From Pseudalkalibacillus decolorationis (GTDB lineage: Bacteria; Bacillota; Bacilli; Bacillales; Fictibacillaceae): a stretch of DNA of 64,000 nucleotides. The notes beneath the pieces were generated by a model. The model saw only the letters and a program-made list of their open reading frames with translations, made no database searches and was not told the origin of the DNA. Positions 1 to 9,627 of the stretch are shown piece by piece (position 1 is the first letter of the stretch; every line of letters starts with the position of its first letter). The translations under genes were made by a program, and so were the position numbers. Where the stretch lies: assembly GCF_024609785.1 (NCBI RefSeq), contig NZ_JANHJQ010000006.1, positions 149,847 through 213,846 of the forward strand, read 5' to 3'.

Positions 1-1
1 C

Positions 2-955
2 GTCAAAGCCATATTCACAACCGATGACCCAACGGATCATCTGGAATATCATAAGGCTATTCAACAAAATGAAAACGTTGAAGCGAAGGTTTTACCCACT
101 TTTCGCCCCGACAAAGCACTAGAAATCAATAAGCCTTCGTTTACTGGTTTTATAGATGATTTATCTGAGGCCGGCGGCCGTCAAATTGACACTTATCAAT
201 ACTTTTTACAATTGATGGAGAAACGGATTCATTACTTTCATCAAGTAGGGTGCCGTATATCGGATCACAGCATCGAATATTTACCTTTCGAGGAATGTAC
301 TTTCGAAGAGGCTGCAGCGATATTCTTAAAAAGAAAAGATGGACAGGCCGTTTCCTGCATCGAGGAAAACAAGTATAAAACGTTCACCCTGTTATTTTTA
401 GGGAGAACGTACAGCTCTTTAGGATGGGCAATGCAGTTGCATCTCGGCGCACTCCGAAATAACAACACAAGAATGTTCAATTTAATAGGGGGCGATTCTG
501 GGTTTGACTCGATGAGAGACTTTGAATTGGCTAAGCCGTTGAATCAGTTATTAAATTCACTGGATCGGGAGAACCAGTTGCCGAAAACAATCATTTATAA
601 TTTAAACCCTGTCCACAATGATGTTGTTGCCTCTATGATTGGAAATTTCCAGACAGGCGGTATCAAAGGAAAAGTGCAATTCGGTTCAGGCTGGTGGTTT
701 AACGATCAAAAAGACGGCATGATAAAACAAATGTCCGCCCTTGCCAATATTGGTCTTATAAGTAATTTTGTCGGGATGTTAACGGATTCGAGAAGTTTTT
801 TATCTTATACAAGGCATGAATATTTTAGAAGAATTCTATGTGATTTATTCGGCCGTTGGATCGATCAAGGTGAAGCCCCAAAGGACTACAGTTTTATAGG
901 AAATCTAGTTCAAGATATTTCTTACAATAATGCAAATCATTACTTCGATATATAG
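2..955 (+). CDS. uxaC: Glucuronate isomerase, C-terminal part (5' end outside window)
   Basis: The frame is open from base 2 to the TAG at 953-955, giving about 317 residues of a protein that normally has about 465-470, so the N-terminal third lies off the window. Seen near the start is TTDDPTDHLEYHKAI, the characteristic uronate isomerase segment, and later GGDSGFDSMRDFELAKPL, QFGSGWWFNDQKDGM and the C-terminal LSYTRHEYFRRILC. The family (amidohydrolase superfamily) isomerises D-glucuronate to fructuronate and galacturonate to tagaturonate in the cytosol, the first step of hexuronate breakdown. The internal ATG at 212 is not the start because homology continues upstream of it. No other uronate gene lies in the window, so the rest of the pathway must be upstream or elsewhere. 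Confidence 0.93.
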   Translation, partial: VKAIFTTDDPTDHLEYHKAIQQNENVEAKVLPTFRPDKALEINKPSFTGFIDDLSEAGGRQIDTYQYFLQLMEKRIHYFHQVGCRISDHSIEYLPFEECTFEEAAAIFLKRKDGQAVSCIEENKYKTFTLLFLGRTYSSLGWAMQLHLGALRNNNTRMFNLIGGDSGFDSMRDFELAKPLNQLLNSLDRENQLPKTIIYNLNPVHNDVVASMIGNFQTGGIKGKVQFGSGWWFNDQKDGMIKQMSALANIGLISNFVGMLTDSRSFLSYTRHEYFRRILCDLFGRWIDQGEAPKDYSFIGNLVQDISYNNANHYFDI

Positions 956-1405
956 ATGAAGAAACTCATTAAAAATCAAGTACAACAATGGATTGCAGGT
1001 TTACCTAACTACATCAAGGGATACCTGCCTATTTCAGTCTGCAAAAGTTGAGTTAATGATTTTAAAAACAAAATTTTTAAAATCCATTATTACTTATGCT
1101 GATTAGTTCCAGGGATGATATAACCTTCAGGGCCACACATATCTTCGGCTTCCTTCTAACATGGAATCAATCCTTCATTTCTAGTTGAAGAATTAAATCA
1201 TCCTAGTTCATATTCTGAAGATATAAATGTTATAGTCATTGAACCACATGTCGCATCGGCTTATCAACATATGCGATTTATAGTCTAATAGTATGTTGAC
1301 CGGTCTTTTGTAGGGGTCTATAATCTGACAAAAGAAGTTTGGGATTCGTAATTTAAATGGTTATCGTAAATGCTGAAATTAAGGTGATCCGACGGGAGAA
1401 TAGCT
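956..1405. other. Gene-free stretch with possible gene relics
   Basis: No complete gene is visible. Read on the minus strand, about 1092-1156 gives an open tail, AEDMCGPEGYIIPGTNQHK followed by stop, that looks protein-like. On the plus strand about 1185-1286 reads ELNHPSSYSEDINVIVIEPHV and on to a stop. Neither could be assigned to a family. They may be decayed genes or chance. The GNAT gene's ribosome binding site lies at the right edge. Confidence 0.35.
994..1028 (+). terminator. Imperfect hairpin after uxaC
   Basis: GCAGGTTTACC (994-1004) can pair with GGGATACCTGC (1018-1028) with two mismatches around a 13-nt loop, 40 bases after the uxaC stop. There is no proper U tract, so this is only a possible terminator. 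Confidence 0.3.
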
Positions 1406-2263
1406 ATGGAAACAAAGTTCACGTATGAGATAGTAACAAAATTAGAAGAGTTATCTGAGACAATTACGCTGCAAAAATTGACATGGGGTGATGAAGCAGT
1501 CACCCCGATTCCCCAACTGATTGCATCTAGTCATAACGGAGGAGTTGTGATCGCAGCGAGAGAGAACGAAACGAATAGAATCGTAGGGTTTTGTTATGGG
1601 TTTCCCGGAGTAGATGACATTTCACGGAAACCATTTCTTTGTTCTCATATGATGGCGATCCACCCGGATTACAGAAACCAAGGGTTGGGCAGAAAACTAA
1701 AGTTTAAGCAACGGCAGTGGGCAATGGACTTCGGTTACGAGAAAATCACTTGGACATTCGACCCATTGGAAGTACGGAATGGTTATCTTAACTTATGTAA
1801 GTTAGGAGGCTATGTAAGGACTTATATTCCTTCATATTACGGGTTAATGGAAGATAAATTAAATAAGGGAATACCATCTGATCGATTTCTACTTGAATGG
1901 GATTTGAATTCTACAACGGTAGAAAACACAAGCAGAGGGAAACCGAAAAGTCGTAACGATTGGAAATCATACCTTCAACTACTTGAGTGGAGTATAGAAG
2001 AGGAATACCCTGTTCCAGGAAAGGAATACGATCTAGAAAACCAACAAGGTTATTTACTAGCAGTTCCAAGAGAAATCCAAAAAATAAAACAGGCGAAACT
2101 GAACCTCGTCAACGAATGGAGAATGAAAACTCGAAAAGTTGTTCAAAACGCCTTTTCGAATGGGTATCGAATTGTAGGAGTAGTACGTAGTGAAGATCCG
2201 GTCAATTATTACGTCTTTGAAAAGGAAAAGGAGAAGGATCGGATTCAGAACATCTCCCACTAA
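1406..2263 (+). CDS. GNAT-superfamily N-acetyltransferase (COG3375-like)
   Basis: This is a 285-residue cytosolic protein with one GNAT domain in the first 150 residues. The acetyl-CoA pyrophosphate loop is visible as YRNQGLGRKLKFKQR (about residues 90-104), the Q/RxxGxG/A motif of the family, preceded by the beta-4 strand MMAIHPDY. The C-terminal half is a long extension lacking a recognised domain, which fits the 'predicted GNAT superfamily acetyltransferase' group of about 270-290 residues. The start ATG is preceded by GGGAGAATAGCT. The substrate cannot be read from sequence. It appears monocistronic. Confidence 0.8.
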   Translation: METKFTYEIVTKLEELSETITLQKLTWGDEAVTPIPQLIASSHNGGVVIAARENETNRIVGFCYGFPGVDDISRKPFLCSHMMAIHPDYRNQGLGRKLKFKQRQWAMDFGYEKITWTFDPLEVRNGYLNLCKLGGYVRTYIPSYYGLMEDKLNKGIPSDRFLLEWDLNSTTVENTSRGKPKSRNDWKSYLQLLEWSIEEEYPVPGKEYDLENQQGYLLAVPREIQKIKQAKLNLVNEWRMKTRKVVQNAFSNGYRIVGVVRSEDPVNYYVFEKEKEKDRIQNISH

Positions 2264-3060
2264 TGGGGGAGGTACTATTATGTCATGTTGAACATGTACA
2301 ACTGGTTAACCTTAACAAAGCTGAACCATCATGAACACTAAAAGAAATGTCCGTTCATTATAAATGAAGCCAAAATAGAAAACCATCGATTTTGAGAAGG
2401 GATCAGATGGATTTACCGATTCCCTTTACAAGCTAAGAGAGAGCTTGGAGAAAAGCTGATATAACTAATTTCATAATTATAAGGAAAGGTCCCTCATGTT
2501 GCTTTTGAGCGGCTTTTTTTCCTGCGTTCCTCGGCGTTTCTTCCTATCTTCCCAACTTGTTCGGTATCTTCTTCCCAACCCTCTTCCAATGATGATTGTT
2601 GATCAATTGTATCAAAGACACCTCCGAACCAAATCACAAGCAATCCCACGTTCACCCACATCCAAAGTGTTATATCTTCCCAAGGCTTGGTTACTACCAT
2701 ACGGTCTACCAATGTAATAGTTTCGATAGATAACTTTGAATCAAGTAGTCGAAAACTGTAAGCAGACTATAGTCTATTTACGCCCGATAAATGTCGTAAA
2801 GCGGTTGTAAAATCTTGTAGGAATACCATATGAATTTACGATCCGTAGAGGTTGTTGCCAGTTTTTATGATCAATGTTGTGTAAATATAACCCATAGCCT
2901 ATAATTATTTAAAATCGAATTAATTATTTGAAAGTAAATAATTTTTAAAAAACTTAAGTGTTGCACGTTCTTAGAGCATTTTTTCAAAACAAATCTATTT
3001 ATATATGAATAGTTTTCTAAAGTAAACAAACCTAATACTGACGATTGGAGGCGTTTTTTT
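2264..3060. other. Long intergenic region before the sigma-54 activator
   Basis: Apart from the possible small ORF at 2494-2700 I see no gene. 2390-2432 holds a weak hairpin (AAGGGATC ... GATTCCCTT). The last 200 bases are strongly AT-rich and presumably carry the promoter of the activator at 3061, but no convincing -35/-10 pair stands out. Confidence 0.4.
2494..2700 (-). CDS. Possible small single-pass membrane protein, unknown
   Basis: On the minus strand an ATG at 2700 opens a 68-residue frame (72 from a TTG at 2712). It has one hydrophobic segment (LWMWVNVGLLVIWFGGVF, about residues 8-27), then an acidic stretch and a very basic C-terminus (ERRKKSRSKAT). This ordering of membrane helix, acidic linker and basic tail looks like a real small membrane protein rather than noise, and the opposite-strand frame over the same bases has no such structure. 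No good ribosome binding site precedes either start, so it could also be a relic. I do not recognise the family. Confidence 0.4.
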   Translation of the reverse strand: MVVTKPWEDITLWMWVNVGLLVIWFGGVFDTIDQQSSLEEGWEEDTEQVGKIGRNAEERRKKSRSKAT

Positions 3061-4437
3061 ATGAAAGACCGTGATAAGCATTGGGATGAATATGAAGCAA
3101 TCCTCCATTCTTTAAAGGATGACATATTAGTTACGAATGTCAAAGGAATCATTGTAAAAGTTAGTGAAGCGACCTGTGAAATATATGGGGTGAATCCAGA
3201 GGAGCTAATAGGAGAATCGGTTTATAAGCTCGAGAAGGAAGGTTTATTTACACCTCTTGCAACACCAAAGGTCATTCAACAAAGGAAGAAAGTCACTTTC
3301 ATTCAAACAACAAACGACGAAAAAAGGTTACTCGTAACAGGCATTCCCGTTTTTGATAAACATGGTGAGCTTGTTCGGATTGTCAGCTACTCGCATGATG
3401 TCACTGAACTTATTGAAATGAAAAAGTACTTGGCTGAGATGGAAAATGAAATGGAACTTGTAAAAAGAGAGCTCGAAATGTTCCGGAACCGCAATGTATC
3501 CAGCGAAGGATTAATTGCCAAAAGTAAAGAAATGAAAAATGTCATCAGTATGGTACTGCAAATTGCCTCCGTAGACGTGAATGTCCTTTTGCAAGGCGAA
3601 ACAGGGGTGGGAAAATCGCATATTGCAAAAACAATCCACCGAAATAGTCCCCGAAATGACGGACCTTTTATTGAGGTTAACTGCGGTGCGATTCCGGAGA
3701 CGATTTTTGAAGCGGAGATTTTTGGGTATGAAGCTGGGGCGTTTACAGGAGCAAGCCGAGGCGGAAAACCAGGATTGGCCGAACTTGCAAATGGAGGTAC
3801 ATTATTTTTAGATGAAATTGGTGAACTTTCCCTTTCAAATCAAGTTAAGGTATTGAAATTTATTCAAGAAAAGCAGTTTTACCGCGTTGGCGGCACAAAA
3901 ATGAGGAAAGTGGACTTTCGCCTCATTACAGCGACGAATCAAAATTTAGAGGAAGCTGTCGCAGAAAGAAGGTTTCGGCAGGACCTCTACTTCCGTTTAA
4001 ATGTCGTCCCGATTACGATCCCATCCCTACGACAAAGACAAGATGATATTATTCCCTTAACTGAACACTTTGTCGATGAATTTTCGAAAAAATATAATCT
4101 TCAAAGGGTTTTAGATGAGGGCGTTGTTCAACAATTGTTAATTCAAGAATGGAGAGGGAACGTAAGAGAGTTGATTAATCTGATCGAACGACTCATTGTT
4201 ACATCACAATCACCTATTATTATGTTGAATCATCTACCGGAATCCTACCGTCAAGTTTCAAATGATCCGTTTATAGATCCGTTCCCTCAATCTCTTCCTA
4301 AAACGATCGAACATGTTGAGAAACATGTACTTCAAAAGGCGAAACAGCAATATAAAACAACGGTACAAATCGCTAAATATTTAGGAATCAGTCAACCTTC
4401 TGTCGTTCGAAAATTAAAAAAATACGAAATTGAGTGA
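3061..4437 (+). CDS. Sigma-54-dependent transcriptional activator (PAS-AAA+-HTH)
   Basis: This 458-residue enhancer-binding protein has a PAS sensor domain (about residues 10-115, ending SHDVTEL), a short coiled linker, and an AAA+ domain with Walker A GETGVGKS (179-186), the sigma-54 contact loop GAFTGA (226-231) and Walker B LFLDE (about 248-252). A TyrR/Fis-type helix-turn-helix follows at about 435-455 (TVQIAKYLGISQPSVVRKL). Size and order match Bacillus RocR-type regulators. It starts at ATG with GGAGGC upstream. A sigma-54 promoter begins 4 bases after its stop, so it almost certainly activates the operon 4522-12004. The PAS domain suggests a small-molecule inducer linked to that pathway. 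Confidence 0.92.
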   Translation: MKDRDKHWDEYEAILHSLKDDILVTNVKGIIVKVSEATCEIYGVNPEELIGESVYKLEKEGLFTPLATPKVIQQRKKVTFIQTTNDEKRLLVTGIPVFDKHGELVRIVSYSHDVTELIEMKKYLAEMENEMELVKRELEMFRNRNVSSEGLIAKSKEMKNVISMVLQIASVDVNVLLQGETGVGKSHIAKTIHRNSPRNDGPFIEVNCGAIPETIFEAEIFGYEAGAFTGASRGGKPGLAELANGGTLFLDEIGELSLSNQVKVLKFIQEKQFYRVGGTKMRKVDFRLITATNQNLEEAVAERRFRQDLYFRLNVVPITIPSLRQRQDDIIPLTEHFVDEFSKKYNLQRVLDEGVVQQLLIQEWRGNVRELINLIERLIVTSQSPIIMLNHLPESYRQVSNDPFIDPFPQSLPKTIEHVEKHVLQKAKQQYKTTVQIAKYLGISQPSVVRKLKKYEIE

Positions 4438-4440
4438 TAT

Positions 4441-4456
4441 TGGCATGATACTTGCA
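4441..4456 (+). promoter_or_regulatory. Sigma-54 (-24/-12) promoter of the aminotransferase operon
   Basis: TGGCATGATACTTGCA matches the sigma-54 consensus (TGGCAC-N5-TTGC): GG and GC are correctly spaced and only the C after TGGCA differs. It lies between the activator gene (stop 4437) and the TTG start at 4522, the arrangement expected for activator and target operon. Confidence 0.9.
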
Positions 4457-4521
4457 AATATATACCAATAAAGAATATAAGCACATAAATGTACATGGAT
4501 TTTGAAAGGGGAACGACACTA

Positions 4522-5841
4522 TTGACAAATTGGAGCCATCTTACAAATGATATATCAAGTCTGCTCGCACCAAGTATGGCCAAAGATCATCCCAATCTAC
4601 CAGTAGTAAAAGCAGAAGGCTGTTATTATTACGGATTAGACGGAAGAAAGTATCTTGATTTTACATCCGGTATAGCTACTGAAAATGTTGGTCATCGTCA
4701 TCCTAAGGTTGTCAAAGCCGTTAAGGATAGTGTGGATTATTTAATGCACGGTCCTTCAGGTGTTATTATCTATGAATCTATTTTACGTCTAAGCAAGGAA
4801 TTGGGGGAAGTTTTACCGGGGGACCTTGATTGCTTTTTCTTTGCAAACAGCGGTACTGAAGCCGTTGAGGGAGCGATCAAACTGGCAAAGCACGTGACAC
4901 AAAAACCATATGTCATCTCCTTTACAGGTTGTTTTCATGGCAGGTCGATTGGTTCATTGAGTGTTTCAACTTCCAAAAGCAAATACCGAAAACACTTACA
5001 ACCCTCAGGATTAACGTATCAAATTCCCTATGCTAATTTGACGGATTGTCCACAGGGTGTAAGTCCGGAACACTACTGTGTTGAGAAACTTGAAAAGGAT
5101 TTTGAATCCCTATTTCGCCATCAGGTAGATCCCGATGAAGTCGCGTGCGTTATTTTGGAACCGGTATTAGGAGAAGGGGGGTACGTTATTCCGCCGGTAT
5201 TATGGTTGAAAAAAGTACGAGAAATATGTGACCGTCATGGGTTCTTGCTTATTTTTGATGAGGTCCAAACGGGTTTTGGGCGTACCGGTCATTGGTTTGC
5301 GGCTCAGACTTTTGGTGTTGTACCAGATATTATGGCGATCGCGAAGGCCATTGCATCCGGAATTCCTTTAAGTGCCACTGTCGCGTCAAAAGAGTTAATG
5401 GAGAAATGGCCGCTCGGTTCACATGGGACAACCTTTGGTGGAAATCCCCTTGCTTGCTCTGCAGCTTTAGCTACCTTGGAAGTCATGAAAGAGGAAAATC
5501 TCATGGAGAACTGTAGAGACATGGGAGAGTATGCATTACGTAAACTTGAAGATTTAAAAAGGAATCATTCGATAATTGGAGATGTGAGAGGAATCGGCCT
5601 AATGATCGGTATTGAAATCAAACATCCTGTGACGAACGAGCCAGATGGAAAAGGTGTGTTGAAAATTTTAGATTTTGCACTTGAAGAGGGTGTTTTGTTT
5701 TACCTTTGCGGGAATGCCGGTGAAGTCATTCGGATGATTCCACCGTTGATTGTAACTCAAGAGCAAATTGATCAAAGTCTTCATGTCTTAGACCAAGCGT
5801 TAACGAAATATGAACAAGAATTTTTGGTCAACCAGCAGTAA
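4522..5841 (+). CDS. Class III PLP-dependent aminotransferase (GabT/ornithine-type)
   Basis: This is a 439-residue cytosolic enzyme of the omega-amino acid aminotransferase family. Seen are the glycine/serine-rich cofactor loop [28 protein letters not shown], the aspartate strand [14 protein letters not shown], the Schiff-base lysine in AIAKAIASG (K275), and [12 protein letters not shown] chose the TTG at 4522 because AAAGGGGAA lies 8 bases upstream; an in-frame ATG at 4489 has no ribosome binding site. It is the first gene after the sigma-54 promoter. Family members move an amino group from 4-aminobutyrate, ornithine, diaminobutyrate or similar to 2-oxoglutarate or pyruvate. The exact substrate is unknown. 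Confidence 0.9.
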   Translation: MTNWSHLTNDISSLLAPSMAKDHPNLPVVKAEGCYYYGLDGRKYLDFTSGIATENVGHRHPKVVKAVKDSVDYLMHGPSGVIIYESILRLSKELGEVLPGDLDCFFFANSGTEAVEGAIKLAKHVTQKPYVISFTGCFHGRSIGSLSVSTSKSKYRKHLQPSGLTYQIPYANLTDCPQGVSPEHYCVEKLEKDFESLFRHQVDPDEVACVILEPVLGEGGYVIPPVLWLKKVREICDRHGFLLIFDEVQTGFGRTGHWFAAQTFGVVPDIMAIAKAIASGIPLSATVASKELMEKWPLGSHGTTFGGNPLACSAALATLEVMKEENLMENCRDMGEYALRKLEDLKRNHSIIGDVRGIGLMIGIEIKHPVTNEPDGKGVLKILDFALEEGVLFYLCGNAGEVIRMIPPLIVTQEQIDQSLHVLDQALTKYEQEFLVNQQ

Positions 5842-5966
5842 GAAAAGCGGAAGCGCCCTGTTTAGGTGCGAAGAGCGCTGGAGATTCTGGAACACAACAC
5901 GCTTTTAGTGTTTGTGGAAGAATCGAAGCGACGTTCTGCACACTTGGGCACTGGAGCTAGACATTA
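5841..5966 (+). repeat. Extragenic hairpin-forming repeat, copy 1
   Basis: About 125 bases beginning GAAAAGCGGAAGCGCCC and ending GGGCACTGGAGCTAGACAT. The ends are partly complementary (AAGCGCCC with GGGCACT), so it can fold into a long hairpin. A diverged inverse copy of about 114 bases lies at 38991-39104. It separates the aminotransferase stop from the next gene's ribosome binding site. Such REP-like elements are common between genes in Bacillaceae. Confidence 0.8.
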
Positions 5967-6014
5967 CATCGATACAACAATCTTTTATAAAAAAAGGTTG
6001 AAAGGGGAAATGGA

Positions 6015-7436
6015 ATGGATGCTTTAAGAGAACCAATAGCGGAAAAACAGAAGGACATGAAGGAACCAAAAGGAATCAATGCCTTTGTTTTGTTATTTGG
6101 TGTCATCGTAATTGCAGCTATCATGACGTACTTTGTTCCTGCCGGACAGTATGAGAGGGTTGAACAAGATGGTCGGGAAGTTATTAATCCGGATTCGTTT
6201 CAATTTGTAGATTCAAACCCAGTCAATCTTCTAGGGATTTTCAAAAGTGTACATCTTGGAATGATAGAAGGATCCAGTATTATCTTCTTTGTTTTCATTG
6301 TCGGTGGAGCTTTTGGAATACTGAGTGCTACCGGAGCATTGGATGCATTTATCATAACCCTGACAAAAAAGTTAGCCAATCGGGAAAAATTAATCATTCC
6401 GATTTTAATGCTCTTTTTTGCCGCTGGTGGATCTTTGATGGGAATGGCAGAGGAAACGTTGGTCTATATTGGGATCTTAGTTCCGCTGGCTATTGCACTC
6501 GGATTTGATGCGATTACAGGTCTTGCCATTGTTTCGCTAGGTGCTTCAGTTGGTTTCACTTCCGCAGTTATGAATCCATTTACAGTAGGAGTTGCCCAAG
6601 GCATTGCGGGCCTGCCGACATTTTCTGGGATCGCCTTTCGTTTAGTTTTATTTGTTGTTCTTTATGCAGGCGCTGTTTTCTTCGTATATCGCCATGCATC
6701 TAAAGTTAAGAAAGATCCCTCATTAAAGTTCTATGGAAATTTCAAACCGGAACAAAAGGATAGAAGACTCGATTCCAAAACGAAAATGGAAACGAGACAT
6801 AAATGGGTCTTAATCACGTTCTTAGTAAACTTTATCGTACTTATATTCGGGGTTATGAAGTTTGGTTGGTATATTACAGAAATAGCCGGATTATTTTTGT
6901 TGTTTGGGATTTTGATAGGGATTGTCGGTAAGCTGAAAGCCAGCACAATTGCAGATAGCTTTATAAAAGGAGCAGCAAGCATGACAGGGGGAGCCTTGAT
7001 CATCGGGGTTGCTCAAGCGATTCTCGTCATCTTTACGACGGGTGGTCTAATGGATACGATTCTTTATTATGCCTCCAACGCAATTGACCAAGTTCCGGGT
7101 GCACTAACAGCTATCGGGATGTTTTTTCTACAGTTATGTCTGAACTTTCTTGTCCCCTCTGGGAGCGGACAAGCTGCTTTAACGATGCCGATTATGGCGC
7201 CTTTGTCCGATCTCGTCGGTGTAACAAGACAAACTTCGGTTTTGGCTTATCAATTGGGGGATGGAATTTCCAATATGATTTTCCCCACATCTGGATTCTT
7301 CATGGCAGGACTGGCATTAGCCGGAATTCCTTGGGGGAAGTGGATCAAATGGGTCTTTCCATTCATTTTATTCCAAATAGGGGTTGCGATCGTTGCGTTA
7401 ATTATTGCACAAGTTATCCAGTACGGACCATTTTAA
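6015..7436 (+). CDS. YfcC/DcuC-family membrane carrier
   Basis: This 473-residue protein has about 12 hydrophobic helices spread over its length. It opens with a 20-residue polar N-terminus followed by GINAFVLLFGVIVIAAIMTYFVPAGQY, the signature opening of YfcC-type carriers (C4-dicarboxylate/basic amino acid family). Repeated motifs LGASVGFTSAVMNPFTVGVAQ and PSGSGQAALTMPIMAPL mark the two pseudo-symmetric halves. It starts at ATG with AAAGGGG 7 bases upstream. The cargo is unknown. Its neighbours (amidohydrolase, dehydratase, epimerase, aminotransferases) suggest an N-acyl amino acid or small peptide rather than a dicarboxylate. A paralogue is at 24802-26247. Confidence 0.88.
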   Translation: MDALREPIAEKQKDMKEPKGINAFVLLFGVIVIAAIMTYFVPAGQYERVEQDGREVINPDSFQFVDSNPVNLLGIFKSVHLGMIEGSSIIFFVFIVGGAFGILSATGALDAFIITLTKKLANREKLIIPILMLFFAAGGSLMGMAEETLVYIGILVPLAIALGFDAITGLAIVSLGASVGFTSAVMNPFTVGVAQGIAGLPTFSGIAFRLVLFVVLYAGAVFFVYRHASKVKKDPSLKFYGNFKPEQKDRRLDSKTKMETRHKWVLITFLVNFIVLIFGVMKFGWYITEIAGLFLLFGILIGIVGKLKASTIADSFIKGAASMTGGALIIGVAQAILVIFTTGGLMDTILYYASNAIDQVPGALTAIGMFFLQLCLNFLVPSGSGQAALTMPIMAPLSDLVGVTRQTSVLAYQLGDGISNMIFPTSGFFMAGLALAGIPWGKWIKWVFPFILFQIGVAIVALIIAQVIQYGPF

Positions 7437-7458
7437 ACAAGTATTTTGGAGGAGGGTT

Positions 7459-8616
7459 ATGATGAGTACGATTACTGCTATGCCTTCAAGGTTATTAGAA
7501 CAGGCCGTTCAAGATAGAAGATATTTGCACGAGAACCCTGAATTGTCGGGAGTAGAATATGAGACGTGTAACTATATTCGTTCTCGTCTAGAATCATTAG
7601 ATATTGAAATTTTGGATTATAATGCCCCAAGTGTAGTTGGTTTTATCAAAGGAACAATGGGAGGACGAACGATCGCTTTAAGGGCGGATATCGATGCCCT
7701 TCCAATCAACGAAGAAGGGAACAAGAGCTACATTTCAAAAAAAGCGGGTGTGGCGCATGTATGTGGTCATGATGGTCATACGGCGATCTTATTGGCCGTT
7801 GCGGAGTGGTTATCTAAAAATCGGGGTGAAGTTGGACCGAATGTCATGCTTATTTTCCAGTCAGCAGAAGAAATTACCCCTAGTGGTGCTGATAGTCTAG
7901 TCAAACAAGGAGTCTTACAAAATGTTGATGCAATCTTTGGGATCCATTTATGGCAAGGGCTTGCAAAAGGTAAAATCGGTTTGTCCCATGGACCTATGAT
8001 GGCTTCGACCGATGATGTTGAAATAATGATTAAAGGGAGCGGAGGACACGGCTCAATGCCGCATGAAACGGTCGATCCTGTCTATATTGCCACACATGTG
8101 ATACAGGCATTGCAGTCGATTATTAGTCGAAAGCTGAATCCATTGACTCCTGGTGTTATTTCAATCGGGAAAGTTGAAGCAGGAACGACATACAACATCA
8201 TTCCTAGTTCTGTAAAATTAAGTGGAACCGTTCGAGGTCTAACATACGAGTCTGTCGAAATGCTACGCGATAACATTAAACAACTGACCGAAGGAATTTG
8301 TACCAGCTTTGGGGCGAAAGGGGAGGTGGGCTATATTATCGGAACACCTCCTCTTGTCAACGACACTGAGCAGAGCCAATTTGTTGAAGAGGTCATTTGC
8401 AAGTACTTTGGAAATGAAATATTTGAGTTAGTTGAACCGGTAATGGGCGGGGAGGATTTCGCTTATTATCTATTAAACAAGCCTGGTGCATTTATTTTTG
8501 TAGGTATGGGTGGTGAAAAGAGTGCCTATCCGCACCACCATCCCCAATTCGATATTGACGAGGAAGTAATGCCGAACGCGATAGAGCTTTTTATCCAACT
8601 CGTAAAAAACTTCTAG
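7459..8616 (+). CDS. M20D-family amidohydrolase (N-acyl-amino acid/aminoacylase type)
   Basis: This is a 385-residue zinc-type amidohydrolase. Seen are ADIDALPI, the metal-binding HVCGHDGHTA (H100-A109), the catalytic glutamate pair in QSAEEITPSGA (E137/E138), the dimerisation lid around GHGSMPH, and VMGGEDFAYY and YPHHHPQFDID near the C-terminus. This is the complete IAA-amino acid hydrolase/hippuricase set. I chose the ATG at 7459, which directly follows GGAGGAGGG, rather than an earlier in-frame ATG at 7405 inside the previous gene. It follows the carrier by 22 bases and so probably deacylates whatever the carrier imports. It has no signal peptide. Confidence 0.9.
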   Translation: MMSTITAMPSRLLEQAVQDRRYLHENPELSGVEYETCNYIRSRLESLDIEILDYNAPSVVGFIKGTMGGRTIALRADIDALPINEEGNKSYISKKAGVAHVCGHDGHTAILLAVAEWLSKNRGEVGPNVMLIFQSAEEITPSGADSLVKQGVLQNVDAIFGIHLWQGLAKGKIGLSHGPMMASTDDVEIMIKGSGGHGSMPHETVDPVYIATHVIQALQSIISRKLNPLTPGVISIGKVEAGTTYNIIPSSVKLSGTVRGLTYESVEMLRDNIKQLTEGICTSFGAKGEVGYIIGTPPLVNDTEQSQFVEEVICKYFGNEIFELVEPVMGGEDFAYYLLNKPGAFIFVGMGGEKSAYPHHHPQFDIDEEVMPNAIELFIQLVKNF

Positions 8617-8655
8617 CAGATGTTGTTCCTAGTAAAAAGTAAAGGAGAGATCCAC

Positions 8656-9627
8656 ATGCAGCTAAACGTAACCTTTCAGGATGTTTTAAAAGCGAAAAGA
8701 AGATTAAAAGGAAGAATCAATGAAACCCCTCTTATTCACTCAACCATCTTATCAGGAGAAGTCGATTCTGAAGTTTGGTTTAAATTGGAGAGCTTACAAA
8801 AGACCGGATCTTTCAAAGTCAGGGGTGCATTAAACAAACTTGACTCCTTAACTGAAGATCAACTACAAAAGGGTGTTATTACTGCATCCGCTGGAAACCA
8901 TGCTCAAGGACTTGCCTATGCTTCCTCTTTGAAAGATGTTTCAGCAAAGATTGTTGTCCCTGAGACCACTCCGGAAACGAAAAAGCAAGGTATTGTAAGA
9001 AACGGTGCCGAGCTTATTGTTTATGGAGCAAATTATGATGAAGCAGAAGAATACGCATACCAATTGGCAGAAGAAACCGGACGTGTCTTCGTAAACGCGT
9101 TTGAAGATGATGACATTATCGCAGGCCAAGGTACATCAGCTTTGGAAGCCTTTTTGGAAGAACCTGATTTTGATGCGGTGGTTGTACCGGCAGGAGGTGG
9201 AGGATTATTATGTGGTGTCGCCCTTGTTGCAAAGGCTATCAATCCGGATATAAAGGTTATAGGTGTCCAAACTCATGCATCACCTCCATGGTATTACTCT
9301 TTTAAAGCTGGGGAACTTGTCCCTGTTGAATACAAGGATTCACTTGCCGAGGGACTACATGGTGGGATTACACAAGGCAATTTAGACCTTGCAATGCAAA
9401 TTGTCGATGATTTCGTATTGGTGGAAGAAGAAAGCGTGGCCCAGGCGATGCATTGGATGGCAAAAGAACATCATTATATGATTGAAGGATCAGGGATGGT
9501 TGGTGTTGCTGCCCTTCGTGGTGGATTGATACCTGAACTGAAAGGGAAGAAGGTTTTGACTCTAATTACCGGCAGTAATGTGGATATTACGAAACTAACG
9601 GAGATCGCGAGTGCATGTGAGGCATGA
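8656..9627 (+). CDS. Threonine/serine dehydratase-type PLP enzyme
   Basis: This 323-residue enzyme of the fold-II PLP family carries the cofactor lysine in GSFKVRGA (K54), the asparagine loop SAGNHAQG, the glycine loop PAGGGGLLCG and the C-terminal ITGSNVD. It has no regulatory ACT domain, so it resembles the catabolic TdcB type rather than biosynthetic IlvA. The start at 8656 has AAAGGAGA 7 bases upstream. The reaction would be deamination of threonine or serine (or an analogue such as a hydroxylated or diamino acid) to a 2-oxo acid. Its TGA overlaps the ATG of an ornithine cyclodeaminase stub. That pairing recalls eutB-eutC-type gene pairs, but the substrate is inference. Confidence 0.88.
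   Translation: MQLNVTFQDVLKAKRRLKGRINETPLIHSTILSGEVDSEVWFKLESLQKTGSFKVRGALNKLDSLTEDQLQKGVITASAGNHAQGLAYASSLKDVSAKIVVPETTPETKKQGIVRNGAELIVYGANYDEAEEYAYQLAEETGRVFVNAFEDDDIIAGQGTSALEAFLEEPDFDAVVVPAGGGGLLCGVALVAKAINPDIKVIGVQTHASPPWYYSFKAGELVPVEYKDSLAEGLHGGITQGNLDLAMQIVDDFVLVEEESVAQAMHWMAKEHHYMIEGSGMVGVAALRGGLIPELKGKKVLTLITGSNVDITKLTEIASACEA

Noticed and set aside
2496..2717. 73-codon plus-strand frame opposite the small membrane ORF
   Set aside because: It has no helix pattern or family signal; it is the complement of the more protein-like minus-strand frame.
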